A stretch of DNA of 15,953 bases from Bacteroidales bacterium UBA2800 (lineage in GTDB: Bacteria > Bacteroidota > Bacteroidia > Bacteroidales > Paludibacteraceae): NCBI GenBank assembly GCA_002351925.1, contig DEHM01000018.1, forward strand, positions 8,916 through 24,868, read 5' to 3'. Below are positions 7,622 to 14,718 of this stretch, in pieces. The position numbers were made by a program, and so were the translations under genes. The stretch's first letter is position 1. Each line of letters opens with the position of its first letter. Under the pieces are notes generated by a model. The model saw only the letters and a list, made by a program, of their open reading frames with translations. It did not search any database and was not told the DNA's origin.

Positions 7622-10281
7622 GCTTTCGTCTCTTTAGACTCGTTCGTATTGGCGTCCTCGTCATCCTCCTCGTGGTGATAATAGGAGTACGAGCGGTACG
7701 CATTATCATCTTTGACCAGTTTGCTGTATAGCTTGCCATAGAGCTTGCCGTAACGGCTGCTGCGAGACGAACCTCCGTAACTGTAGCCGTAGCCTCCGTA
7801 ACCGCCATAACCCAGGTGACCGTAGCCATAACCGCCGTAACCGCCGTAGCCATAGCCGTAACCGGAACCGTAGGAATGGCGTCCCTCGGTAGGAATATCG
7901 GAGAGTACCAACTGTATCTTCTCTTGGTTCTCCACCACTTCAACCATCTGGTCCAAGGTCTGCTTGCAGAACGACTTATTGGTCTGCATACAGCGGATGA
8001 CGTAGAGGCAGATATCGCTTTGCTCTATCAGGGCATATGCATCAGGCACCAAACCGATAGGCGAAGTATCCATGATGATGAAGTCGTATTGCTCACGCAT
8101 GCTCTGGAAGAACTGTGCCAGTTTGTCAACGTGCACCAACTCTCCCGGGTTAGGAGGAATCGTACCGGCACGCATGAAGTCGAAGCCGAACGGCGTATCT
8201 TTCACCATGATATCCTCCAACTCGCAATCTCCGATCAGGTAGTTGGACATACCGTTTCCGTTCTCCAAGCCCAACTTAGTGTGGATATTCGGCTTACGCA
8301 AGTCGAAGTCAATCAGCAGCGTCTTCTTGCCCGTCATGGCATAGAGCGCCGCCAGGTTGGTAGAGAGGAATGTCTTACCGTCACCCGATTCGGTAGAAGT
8401 GATACAGATGACCATCTTGTCCTTGCGCCGCAGGATAAACTCCATACGCGTACGGATAGCACGAAGCATCTCGGCATAGCTGCATCGAGGCGACGAACGT
8501 ACCAGCGTCGGGTTCTGGCTACGCGCATGACGCAGCGTACCTATCAGGCGGAAACGACGCAGTTTCGTCACATCCTTAGGCGAGCGCATCTTGTTGTTGA
8601 GCAACTCGCTCAGCACAATCAGTATCAGCGGAATAAGGAAACCGATGAAGAGATAGGTCGTCGTGGTCTTCTGTTTAGCCTTCGAGTTCATGATAGCCGT
8701 CGTACGCGCCTTATCCATGATGGAGTTATCCGGCGTGTTCGATGCTTTCTGTATCTCGGCCTCCGCACGTTTCTGCAGGAAGAAGGTGTAGTAGTTGTCG
8801 TCGATGCGATAGTTACGCTCGATAGCCACCATCTGCAGTTCCTTCTCCGGCAACTGCTTGATAGCACGTTCCACCTCGCTGTAACGCGCCTTCAGGTCTT
8901 GTTTCTCTATCTCCAACGATGCGCGCATCGAACCGACCACCTCTTCTATCGCCGTCTTCACGTTCTCGATATCCTTGGTGAACTTAGCATAGTAGACGTT
9001 TTTGTCAGTCAACTCGCCACGCTGGATACGCAGGTCGTTGAGTTGCTGTACCAGGCCCATCAACATTGGCTCATTCAGGCCCAACGAGGTCGGAGCTATC
9101 ACAGCGCCGGTCTCAATGTTCTGATGGATATAGTTGATCAGGTAGTCGAAGTAAGTCTCTCTCAGACGCAGCTCCATCGTCTTCTGGTCATACTCAGCCA
9201 CGCGGCTCATCAACTGACCGGCATATGAGTTGACATCTACGAACTTGTTCTCCTGACGGAAATCGGTCATGGCGCCTTCGCTCACCTGCAGCGACGCTTG
9301 CAGCGCCTCCAACTGCTCGTTGATAAAGCGGATAGAGTTCTCGGCCACCTCGTTCTTCTGCTCCAGGTTTTGCAACAGGTATATGTGTGCCAACTTATCG
9401 ATAAACTCACAGTCGCGCTGCGGTGTCTCGCTCACAAGCGAGAGTGCCAAAACAGTCGATCCCTCGGTGACGAACGACAACTGTAAACGGCTCATGAACT
9501 CGTCCACCAGTGACTCGTGGGTACGGAAACGGAAATACAATTTACCGCTGTTCACCATCAACTCGGTCGGCCAAATCGTGATCTCAAACAAATCATGATG
9601 AATGGCCTCGCCGTAATGCGCCTCTATCTCCAGCGGCAAGTTCTCTTCGGTAGAAGTGATCTGCAGCGAGCCGTCACTACGGAAATTCACCTGAAACAGC
9701 ACGCCATAAGCCCTCGGGTCGACACGGTTGTGATCTACCAGTATAGGCGTCTGACGATAGAGCTGACGGGTCTTGAAGCGCCCTTGCGTGATATACTCCA
9801 CTTCCATGAACGGCAGCGAGTCCACCACACGACTGATCAGGTCGTACGAGCCCAACATGATCATCTGGTTGTTCACGTTCTTCAGTCCCGGGTCTGCCAC
9901 GAAACCTTGCATCAGCAGCGACGCTGAACCGCCATACGTACTGCTCTCCTTGATGATAATCGTTCCCTGCGAGTAGTACGACGGTATCCAGCGACGGTTC
10001 TTCAGCATTGCCAAGCCCAGCGCAATTGCCAAGGCGATGACAAACAGATACCAGTAGTGCAAGAAGGTAAACAACCACTCTACCGGGTTGAAGTTCATCG
10101 AGCTGTCTTCGTCCTGATTGTCTTGTTGCGGATCTTGCTGGTAATACTGCTGATTACCTTGGTAATAATTGCTGTTACCACCGTTGTATGCCCCATTATG
10201 ACCGGCATAATACGCATTGTTGCCTCCGGGCTGATAGTAGTTGTTGTTGCCCGAGGAGTAGTATTGATTATTGTTATCCAT
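7618..10281 (-). CDS. Wzc-type tyrosine autokinase / polysaccharide co-polymerase
   Basis: Inner-membrane protein that controls chain length and export of a capsule or exopolysaccharide through cycles of tyrosine autophosphorylation. Of its 887 residues, about 1-61 are a low-complexity Asn/Gln/Tyr/Gly cytoplasmic tail. About 76-93 is the first membrane helix; the periplasmic Wzz-like region contains coiled coils (roughly 300-345 and 440-475) and a GNVR-like segment near 477-512. About 543-562 is the second helix. The BY-kinase domain has Walker A (STESGDGKT, Lys636), Walker A' (LLIDFDLRKP, Asp658 and Asp660) and Walker B (IIMDTSP, Asp738). The C-terminal tail from about 802 is Tyr/Gly-rich, with 19 tyrosines in the last 86 residues, far more than the handful in classical Wzc clusters. 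It is last in the operon, 3 bases after the preceding stop. Members of this family are called wzc, ptk or epsB; I give no symbol. Confidence 0.93.
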   Translation of the reverse strand: MDNNNQYYSSGNNNYYQPGGNNAYYAGHNGAYNGGNSNYYQGNQQYYQQDPQQDNQDEDSSMNFNPVEWLFTFLHYWYLFVIALAIALGLAMLKNRRWIPSYYSQGTIIIKESSTYGGSASLLMQGFVADPGLKNVNNQMIMLGSYDLISRVVDSLPFMEVEYITQGRFKTRQLYRQTPILVDHNRVDPRAYGVLFQVNFRSDGSLQITSTEENLPLEIEAHYGEAIHHDLFEITIWPTELMVNSGKLYFRFRTHESLVDEFMSRLQLSFVTEGSTVLALSLVSETPQRDCEFIDKLAHIYLLQNLEQKNEVAENSIRFINEQLEALQASLQVSEGAMTDFRQENKFVDVNSYAGQLMSRVAEYDQKTMELRLRETYFDYLINYIHQNIETGAVIAPTSLGLNEPMLMGLVQQLNDLRIQRGELTDKNVYYAKFTKDIENVKTAIEEVVGSMRASLEIEKQDLKARYSEVERAIKQLPEKELQMVAIERNYRIDDNYYTFFLQKRAEAEIQKASNTPDNSIMDKARTTAIMNSKAKQKTTTTYLFIGFLIPLILIVLSELLNNKMRSPKDVTKLRRFRLIGTLRHARSQNPTLVRSSPRCSYAEMLRAIRTRMEFILRRKDKMVICITSTESGDGKTFLSTNLAALYAMTGKKTLLIDFDLRKPNIHTKLGLENGNGMSNYLIGDCELEDIMVKDTPFGFDFMRAGTIPPNPGELVHVDKLAQFFQSMREQYDFIIMDTSPIGLVPDAYALIEQSDICLYVIRCMQTNKSFCKQTLDQMVEVVENQEKIQLVLSDIPTEGRHSYGSGYGYGYGGYGGYGYGHLGYGGYGGYGYSYGGSSRSSRYGKLYGKLYSKLVKDDNAYRSYSYYHHEEDDEDANTNESKETKA
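7771..7878 (-). repeat. Glycine-tyrosine coding repeat (Wzc tail)
   Basis: The DNA is a degenerate minisatellite of GGY and GY codons (on the plus strand, runs of CCGTAACCGCCGTAGCC). It encodes residues about 802-837 of the kinase, 12 tyrosines in 36 residues. It is followed by three further units of the form YGKL, YGKL and YSKL (844-855). In the family, C-terminal tyrosines are the autophosphorylation sites. The repeated DNA could expand or contract by slippage in multiples of three without breaking the frame; that is inference. Confidence 0.85.
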
Positions 10282-10284
10282 AGT

Positions 10285-11055
10285 CTATTTGTAGATGATA
10301 GCTACGTAGTTAAGTACAGATGTCAGAAGTGCTACACTGCTGGTTATCAGCCCGATAAACGCCGAGTAGTTGCTCACAGTGTAGAAGCTGTTCTTCGTGC
10401 GAGCCACATAGATGACGTCGTTCGGATAGATATAGTAGTACTTCGAATCGATGATCGTGTTGGTACGGATATCAAACTCCAGCACCTCCGGTTCCTGACC
10501 ACCGTCACGCGGACGCACAATACGCACATGACGCCGGTCACCGCTGTTCATCACATCGCCGGTCATCGCCAGAGCCTGGAAGATATTCATCTTCTCCTTG
10601 TAGATATAGTATTGTCCCGCACGTGCATCTCCGATGACGGAGAAATACTTGTTATACAGCGCCAGTTTGACATCGGCATCGGGAATAATCTCGCGGAACG
10701 CGGCACGCAAAGTGTCCTGCGCCTCCTGCTCCGTCAGGCCGGCAATACGTATCGGCTTCAGGAACGGCAGCTCCACCGTACTGTCCGGATACACACGATA
10801 GGAATTGGCGTACTGACCACTGGTAGACACATTGTTGGAACCTAAGGCCTTACTGATGGTCTCGTCCAGCGTGATCAGACGGTAGATAATCTCGTCATTC
10901 ACCCGAATACGGTACGGCTCATAGGCCACCGAGTCGTATTCCGGCAACTTATTTTGCTTGGTGGGCTCTTGCAAATAGCCTATCACACGGTGGCTGTAAC
11001 AACTCGACAGCAACATGGCCATGAGGCCCAAGAAAAGTATCGCTCTCTTTTTCAT
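10285..11055 (-). CDS. Wza-type polysaccharide export lipoprotein (second copy)
   Basis: A 256-residue outer-membrane export lipoprotein. The signal MKKRAILFLGLMAMLLSSC gives lipidated Cys19. Residues about 40-135 match the polysaccharide-export domain (YRIRVNDEIIYRLITLDE, then PDSTVELPFL). An SLBB-like domain follows (YFSVIGDARAGQYYI, MNIFQALAMTGD, then YYYIYPNDVIYV). The last 30 residues are hydrophobic and could span a membrane, like the Wza C-terminal helix. Translation could open further up at 11097, but ATG 11055 gives a proper lipoprotein signal and has a strong ribosome-binding site. It sits one base after the stop of its paralogue and 3 bases before the kinase gene. The pair with a Wzc-type kinase is the expected export machine. 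Confidence 0.9.
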   Translation of the reverse strand: MKKRAILFLGLMAMLLSSCYSHRVIGYLQEPTKQNKLPEYDSVAYEPYRIRVNDEIIYRLITLDETISKALGSNNVSTSGQYANSYRVYPDSTVELPFLKPIRIAGLTEQEAQDTLRAAFREIIPDADVKLALYNKYFSVIGDARAGQYYIYKEKMNIFQALAMTGDVMNSGDRRHVRIVRPRDGGQEPEVLEFDIRTNTIIDSKYYYIYPNDVIYVARTKNSFYTVSNYSAFIGLITSSVALLTSVLNYVAIIYK

Positions 11056-11056
11056 A

Positions 11057-11920
11057 TCAGTTGCCTCCTCCGTTAGATGAGCTGTTGCCCGAACCATAAT
11101 GTTTATTCACGTGATTTATACCCGTCGCGACGATCGCATAGATAAACGCGCCAAACGAGATAGTAGCGGCTGTCACACCTATCACCGTTGATACGTGGTT
11201 AATACCGAAGCTGTAACCCGGTATCTGACGGATATAGATAATGTCATTGGGCTCTATATAGTAGAACTCCGAGTTGACAATCTCTTTCGAGCGTACGTCA
11301 AACGTCTTTATCGTCGTCTTGCCTTCCACTTCACGCACTATCTTTATCTCCTTGCGGCTATTGAATTCGCCCAGGTCACCGGCCATGGCCAGCGCCTCGA
11401 AGATCGTCAGTTTCTCCTTGTTGATAGCGTACCTGCCGCTCTGTGCGCCGATGATGGAGAACGAACGCTGCACGATATTCACTTCCACCGACACGGTCGA
11501 GAAGCCCGGTATATCGGCCAGCAGTTTACTCAACTCATCTTCCAGTTTGCGTTTTACCTGACGAGTCGTCAATCCGCGCACCGGAATTCGTCCTATCGTC
11601 GGGAAGTCTATCTCGCCGTTTTCGTCCACCAGATAGGTGTACAAATCATAGCTTCCGCCTATCTGTCCGTGCGACATCTGCTGACGCATCTGCGATGCAT
11701 TCGTCCCGCCGGCATTGTACATCTTCATGATTTTTTCATCCAACGAATAGACGTATACGTATAGCCGATCGCCAATTCGCAACTCATACTCCTCATATGA
11801 CAGCGTATCTGCATAGTGAGGAATATCCCTGTTAGGTTCCTGCATGTAGTTCACTTTGCGCGCCGTGACACACGAGCAGAGCAAAGCGCCTAATGCCATT
11901 ATGTAGAATAACTTTTTCAT
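11057..11920 (-). CDS. Wza-type polysaccharide export lipoprotein (first copy)
   Basis: A 287-residue paralogue of the gene that follows it. The signal MKKLFYIMALGALLCSC gives lipidated Cys17. The polysaccharide-export domain covers about 40-140 (YELRIGDRLYVYVYSLDEK, then GEIDFPTIGRIPVRGLT). The SLBB-like domain is about 145-235 (SFSIIGAQSGRYAI, LTIFEALAMAGD, FYYIEPNDIIYI). A hydrophobic C-terminal segment and a Ser/Asn/Gly tail end the protein. Both copies share the motif Y(M/L)QEP just after the lipid anchor. They differ enough throughout to suggest an old duplication with separate roles, for example a mixed export channel; that is inference. The start ATG overlaps the preceding stop (ATGA, 11917-11920). 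Confidence 0.9.
   Translation of the reverse strand: MKKLFYIMALGALLCSCVTARKVNYMQEPNRDIPHYADTLSYEEYELRIGDRLYVYVYSLDEKIMKMYNAGGTNASQMRQQMSHGQIGGSYDLYTYLVDENGEIDFPTIGRIPVRGLTTRQVKRKLEDELSKLLADIPGFSTVSVEVNIVQRSFSIIGAQSGRYAINKEKLTIFEALAMAGDLGEFNSRKEIKIVREVEGKTTIKTFDVRSKEIVNSEFYYIEPNDIIYIRQIPGYSFGINHVSTVIGVTAATISFGAFIYAIVATGINHVNKHYGSGNSSSNGGGN
11064..11071 (-). promoter_or_regulatory. Ribosome-binding site for second export lipoprotein
   Basis: On the minus strand these bases read GGAGGAGG, eight bases before the ATG at 11055. They lie within the last codons of the upstream paralogue. Strong Shine-Dalgarno sequences are rare in this window, so this one supports the 11055 start over 11097. Confidence 0.65.
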
Positions 11921-12891
11921 CGTTTCTCATCCCAGCCAAACGGATGGGCACTCAATGGTAGTTTAGCTAACGGATGGTAGTCGCCCACCAGTCCTATCGG
12001 TTCACTATGACGAATCTCTGCTACCGTCTCAATACACGGTCTCGCCTCAGAGATACGGAATCCGTTACCGGCCAGAATCTGCTTGTAGCTCTCTGTATGC
12101 AGCTCGGTAAAGCCCTGTGAGAACTCAAACTCCTCGCCGTCGATATTGAGCGTACGATACGTACGTTTCTCGCCTTGTACGGCATTGGCAGGAAGGCACT
12201 GGGCATTGATGCTAAGAAAATAGCGCACCCGTGCACGCTCCAACTCCAGATAACCGGCCACACGGTCGAACGACATTACATGGACGATGTTCTTCTTCAC
12301 CGGGCCGAATACCCACTGCAACATATCGTAGAAATGTACGCCGATATTCGTCGCTATACCGCCACTCTTGTGCACATCGCCTTTCCAGCTTGCATAATAC
12401 CAGTTACCGCGGCTGGTGATATAGGTCAGATCCACATCATATATCTTGTCCTTCGGTCCCTGCTCCACTTTCTGCTTGAGTGCACGGATCTTGTCGTGCA
12501 GACGCAACTGCAGGATGGTATATGCCTTGTGTCCCGTCTCCTTCTCTATCTCCAAGAGGTTGTCGATGTTGTACGGATTCAACACTAGTGGCTTCTCGCA
12601 TATCACGTCACACCCGAGACGCAGTCCGTAACGGATGAACGCATCGTGCGTGTAGTTGGGAGTACAAATCGACAGCCAATGCAGGGGATTGTCGCTACGC
12701 ATCTGCTTCGAGCAGAAACGGTCGAACTGCTCATTCTCCGTATAGAACGAGCAATCGGGGAAACTGCTGTCCAGACGACCTACGCTATCAAACTTATCGT
12801 AGGCCACGAGCAGGTTATTGCCCGTATCAGCAATCGCTTTGATATGACGCGGAGCAATATAGCCCGCCGCGCCAATTAAGGCAAAATTCAA
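11917..12891 (-). CDS. Gfo/Idh/MocA sugar dehydrogenase, WbpB/WlbA-like
   Basis: Probably an NAD-dependent dehydrogenase that oxidises C3 of a UDP-N-acetylglucosaminuronate-type sugar, the WbpB/WlbA step toward 2,3-diamino sugars of surface polysaccharides. The 324-residue protein starts NFALIGAAGYIAPRH, the family's Rossmann signature, and has SICTPNYTHDA, CEKPLVLNP, the YITSRGNWYYASWKGD block and IATNIGVHFYDML, all close to WbpB as I remember it. Start choice: TTG at 12891 overlaps the preceding stop by four bases (TTGA) and matches the family N-terminus; GTG at 12906 (five extra residues) and ATG at 12984 are alternatives. The partner enzymes WbpA, WbpE and WbpD are absent from the window, so the exact substrate is uncertain. 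Confidence 0.85.
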   Translation of the reverse strand: MNFALIGAAGYIAPRHIKAIADTGNNLLVAYDKFDSVGRLDSSFPDCSFYTENEQFDRFCSKQMRSDNPLHWLSICTPNYTHDAFIRYGLRLGCDVICEKPLVLNPYNIDNLLEIEKETGHKAYTILQLRLHDKIRALKQKVEQGPKDKIYDVDLTYITSRGNWYYASWKGDVHKSGGIATNIGVHFYDMLQWVFGPVKKNIVHVMSFDRVAGYLELERARVRYFLSINAQCLPANAVQGEKRTYRTLNIDGEEFEFSQGFTELHTESYKQILAGNGFRISEARPCIETVAEIRHSEPIGLVGDYHPLAKLPLSAHPFGWDEKR

Positions 12892-13679
12892 TTTCTTTTG
12901 TTCCACAATATTATTCTCTTTACTATATTTTTTACATTCTGAATCATCAACTCTTTCCACCACTCCGCTCGGCTGTTGGTCCATCGTTGCGGATGAGTGG
13001 TCAGCATCACGTGGTTCGGCAGTTTGCCGGCCTCAACAGCCGCTATCAACTGCTCCGTTCCATGCCAGCTTAGTCCTTTCTTCGTCCATTCGTCCTGATA
13101 CTCAGGTATCTTGTCCCGCACCGATACTTTGTATCCGTCCCAGCAACGTCCTGTATCTGTCAGGTAGAACACATCGCTGAAATCGGTGTCCACATACGGC
13201 TCTCCAATGATGCCGAGCGACTTATAGTCGTAGTGTTTCCACAGGTCTTTGCCGTCCCACCGGCTCGTCGGCGCACCGTGCATACAGATCGTCTCTACCG
13301 CGTAGTACTGCCGGAAATAGGCAAGCCATGTCTGAAAATGCTCCCAAGCCAATTGCACATCTCCGCCGCACAGACTCAAGTCCTCGTAGTGATAGCCTAT
13401 CTCGTGTCCCAGACGCGTGATAGCTCGAATCACTTCCGGTTGATTGCTCTCCTTTCCTACGCGGAAATAGTACGTCGCCTTGGCTCCCAATGACTTCTCT
13501 ATCTGCGCCGTCTTCAGGCTATTCTCCGGCTTGGCATCCACATCATGACGCAGAATTACGAACTTCTCGCCTTCTAACCGCTCTGCGGCTAAATAATCTC
13601 GATAAGAGATCAGTTCATAACCTTGTTTCAACAAGGTCTCCAGTAATTCCCGATATATGTCCAGCGTAAAATCTCTCAC
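12888..13679 (-). CDS. NodB-like polysaccharide deacetylase-family protein
   Basis: A 263-residue protein without a signal peptide, so likely cytoplasmic. It has the metal-binding signature of the deacetylase beta/alpha-barrel: RHDVD at 44-48 and GHEIGYHYED (His92 and His97) after the GAKATYYFRV strand. MHGAPTSRWD (His134) and TTHPQRW (His229) could complete the active site. The spacing of His92 to His97 differs from the classical HxxxH of NodB, so this belongs to a divergent branch seen in O-antigen and capsule loci. It may deacetylate a nucleotide sugar or lipid-linked sugar rather than a finished polymer; its place between fcl and the WbpB-like gene fits that, but the substrate is unknown. 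Start is GTG at 13679, overlapping the fcl stop (GTGA); the stop overlaps the next start (TTGA). Confidence 0.72.
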   Translation of the reverse strand: MRDFTLDIYRELLETLLKQGYELISYRDYLAAERLEGEKFVILRHDVDAKPENSLKTAQIEKSLGAKATYYFRVGKESNQPEVIRAITRLGHEIGYHYEDLSLCGGDVQLAWEHFQTWLAYFRQYYAVETICMHGAPTSRWDGKDLWKHYDYKSLGIIGEPYVDTDFSDVFYLTDTGRCWDGYKVSVRDKIPEYQDEWTKKGLSWHGTEQLIAAVEAGKLPNHVMLTTHPQRWTNSRAEWWKELMIQNVKNIVKRIILWNKRN

Positions 13680-14617
13680 CTCTCTGCCCGCATCGGATTC
13701 TCCAAAAAGTCTTTATACGCAAGCCGTATGCCGTCTTCCAGTTCGGTCTTGTATGTCCAGCCGAGTGCCGTTGCTTTGCTCACATCCAATAGTTTGCGCG
13801 GCGTGCCATCCGGACGGGTGCTATCCCAGAGTATCTCTCCCTCATAACCAACCACTTTTGCCACAAGTTCCGTCAACGCCTTAATCGTCAACTCCTTACC
13901 TGTACCGGCGTTTACCGTCTCGTTGCCCGAGTAGTTGTTCATCAGGAACACGCACAAGTTTGCCAAGTCGTCCACATACAGGAACTCACGCAGCGGACTT
14001 CCGGTACCCCAACACGTCACTCGCTTTGCCCCACTCTCTTTCGCTTCGTGGAATCGGCGAATCAGCGCCGGCAGTACATGACTATGCTCAGGATGGTAGT
14101 TGTCGTTCGGACCATACAGATTCGTCGGCATGACGGAGATATAATCCGTACCATATTGGCGATTCAGGAACTCGCAGTATTTCAGGCCGCTGATCTTCGC
14201 CAGCGCATACGCCTCGTTAGTCTTTTCCAGTTCTCCGGTCAGCAAGCAGGATTCTGTCATCGGCTGCGGAGCCATGCGCGGATAGATGCAACTCGAGCCC
14301 AGAAATTCCAGTTTCTTCACGCCATTTTTCCATGCTGCATGAATGACGTTCATCTCCAGAATCATGTTGTCGTACATGAAATCCGCCAGATGCCGCTCAT
14401 TGGCGATAATACCGCCTACCTTGGCAGCGGCCAGGAATACATACTCCGGCTTCTCTGTTTCAAAGAACCGCTCCACATCCTCCTGCCGGCACAAGTCCAA
14501 TTCCTTGTGCGTCCTTGTCACGATATTCGTATACCCCTGTCTTTGCAGCTCCCGCACAATGGCACTTCCTACCATACCACGATGGCCTGCCACGTATATC
14601 TTACTGTCTTTTTCCAT
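13676..14617 (-). CDS. fcl: GDP-L-fucose synthase (GDP-4-keto-6-deoxymannose epimerase/reductase)
   Basis: Second enzyme of GDP-L-fucose synthesis: it epimerises C3 and C5 of GDP-4-keto-6-deoxy-D-mannose and reduces C4 with NADPH. The 313-residue protein has the Rossmann motif GHRGMVGSAI (11-20) and the short-chain dehydrogenase triad Ser108 (GSSCIYP), Tyr137 and Lys141 (YALAK). It also has the family blocks AAAKVGGI, MPTNLYGPNDNY and REFLYVDDLA. The open frame continues to an ATG at 14698, but ATG 14617 gives the usual length and N-terminus and has a ribosome-binding site 9 bases upstream. The 101-base gap to gmd holds a tandem repeat. It works directly on the product of the preceding gene, gmd. 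Confidence 0.96.
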   Translation of the reverse strand: MEKDSKIYVAGHRGMVGSAIVRELQRQGYTNIVTRTHKELDLCRQEDVERFFETEKPEYVFLAAAKVGGIIANERHLADFMYDNMILEMNVIHAAWKNGVKKLEFLGSSCIYPRMAPQPMTESCLLTGELEKTNEAYALAKISGLKYCEFLNRQYGTDYISVMPTNLYGPNDNYHPEHSHVLPALIRRFHEAKESGAKRVTCWGTGSPLREFLYVDDLANLCVFLMNNYSGNETVNAGTGKELTIKALTELVAKVVGYEGEILWDSTRPDGTPRKLLDVSKATALGWTYKTELEDGIRLAYKDFLENPMRAER

Positions 14618-14626
14618 CCTTATTTT

Positions 14627-14632
14627 CTCCTT
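14627..14632 (-). promoter_or_regulatory. Ribosome-binding site for fcl
   Basis: On the minus strand these bases read AAGGAG, nine bases before the ATG at 14617. This is one of the few clear Shine-Dalgarno sequences in the window. It supports initiation at 14617 rather than at the in-frame ATG at 14698. Confidence 0.7.
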
Positions 14633-14647
14633 CTTTCCTCCGTATTC

Positions 14648-14691
14648 CAATATATGCTCAATATATGCTGAATATATGCTCAATATATGCT
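14648..14691. repeat. Four tandem copies of an 11-bp repeat between gmd and fcl
   Basis: On the plus strand the unit is (C/G)AATATATGCT, at 14648-14658, 14659-14669, 14670-14680 and 14681-14691. The copies are identical except that the third begins with G. The array fills much of the only intergenic gap inside the polysaccharide operon. It is in an A/T-rich stretch quite unlike the flanking genes. Confidence 0.93.
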
Positions 14692-14699
14692 TGAGCATA
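14675..14699 (-). other. Perfect hairpin in the gmd-fcl gap
   Basis: TATGCTCAA (14675-14683) and TTGAGCATA (14691-14699) form a 9-bp perfect stem around a 7-base loop, using the last tandem repeat unit. It lies 20 bases after the gmd stop on the transcribed strand. No run of T follows it, so it is not a standard intrinsic terminator. It could be an RNA-processing or stability element between the two genes. Confidence 0.6.
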
Positions 14700-14718
14700 C
14701 GTCGCCCTAATCACGACC

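Noticed and set aside
7816..9228. A 470-codon open frame on the plus strand opposite the Wzc gene
   Set aside because: It lies wholly inside a strongly supported kinase gene, resembles no protein I know, and is explained by codon bias of the real gene.
10057..10845. A 262-codon plus-strand frame spanning the start of the Wzc gene and the second export lipoprotein
   Set aside because: It runs antisense across the boundary of two recognised genes and shows no family features.
14648..14691. CRISPR-like array
   Set aside because: Units are 11 bp, directly abutting and without spacers; this is a simple tandem repeat.
14618..14698. N-terminal extension of fcl from the ATG at 14698
   Set aside because: It would translate the tandem repeats and add 27 residues absent from the family; the site at 14627-14632 supports 14617.
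14675..14699. Intrinsic terminator after gmd
   Set aside because: The stem is perfect but A/T-rich and lacks a following T-run on the transcribed strand, and fcl must be expressed for the pathway to work.
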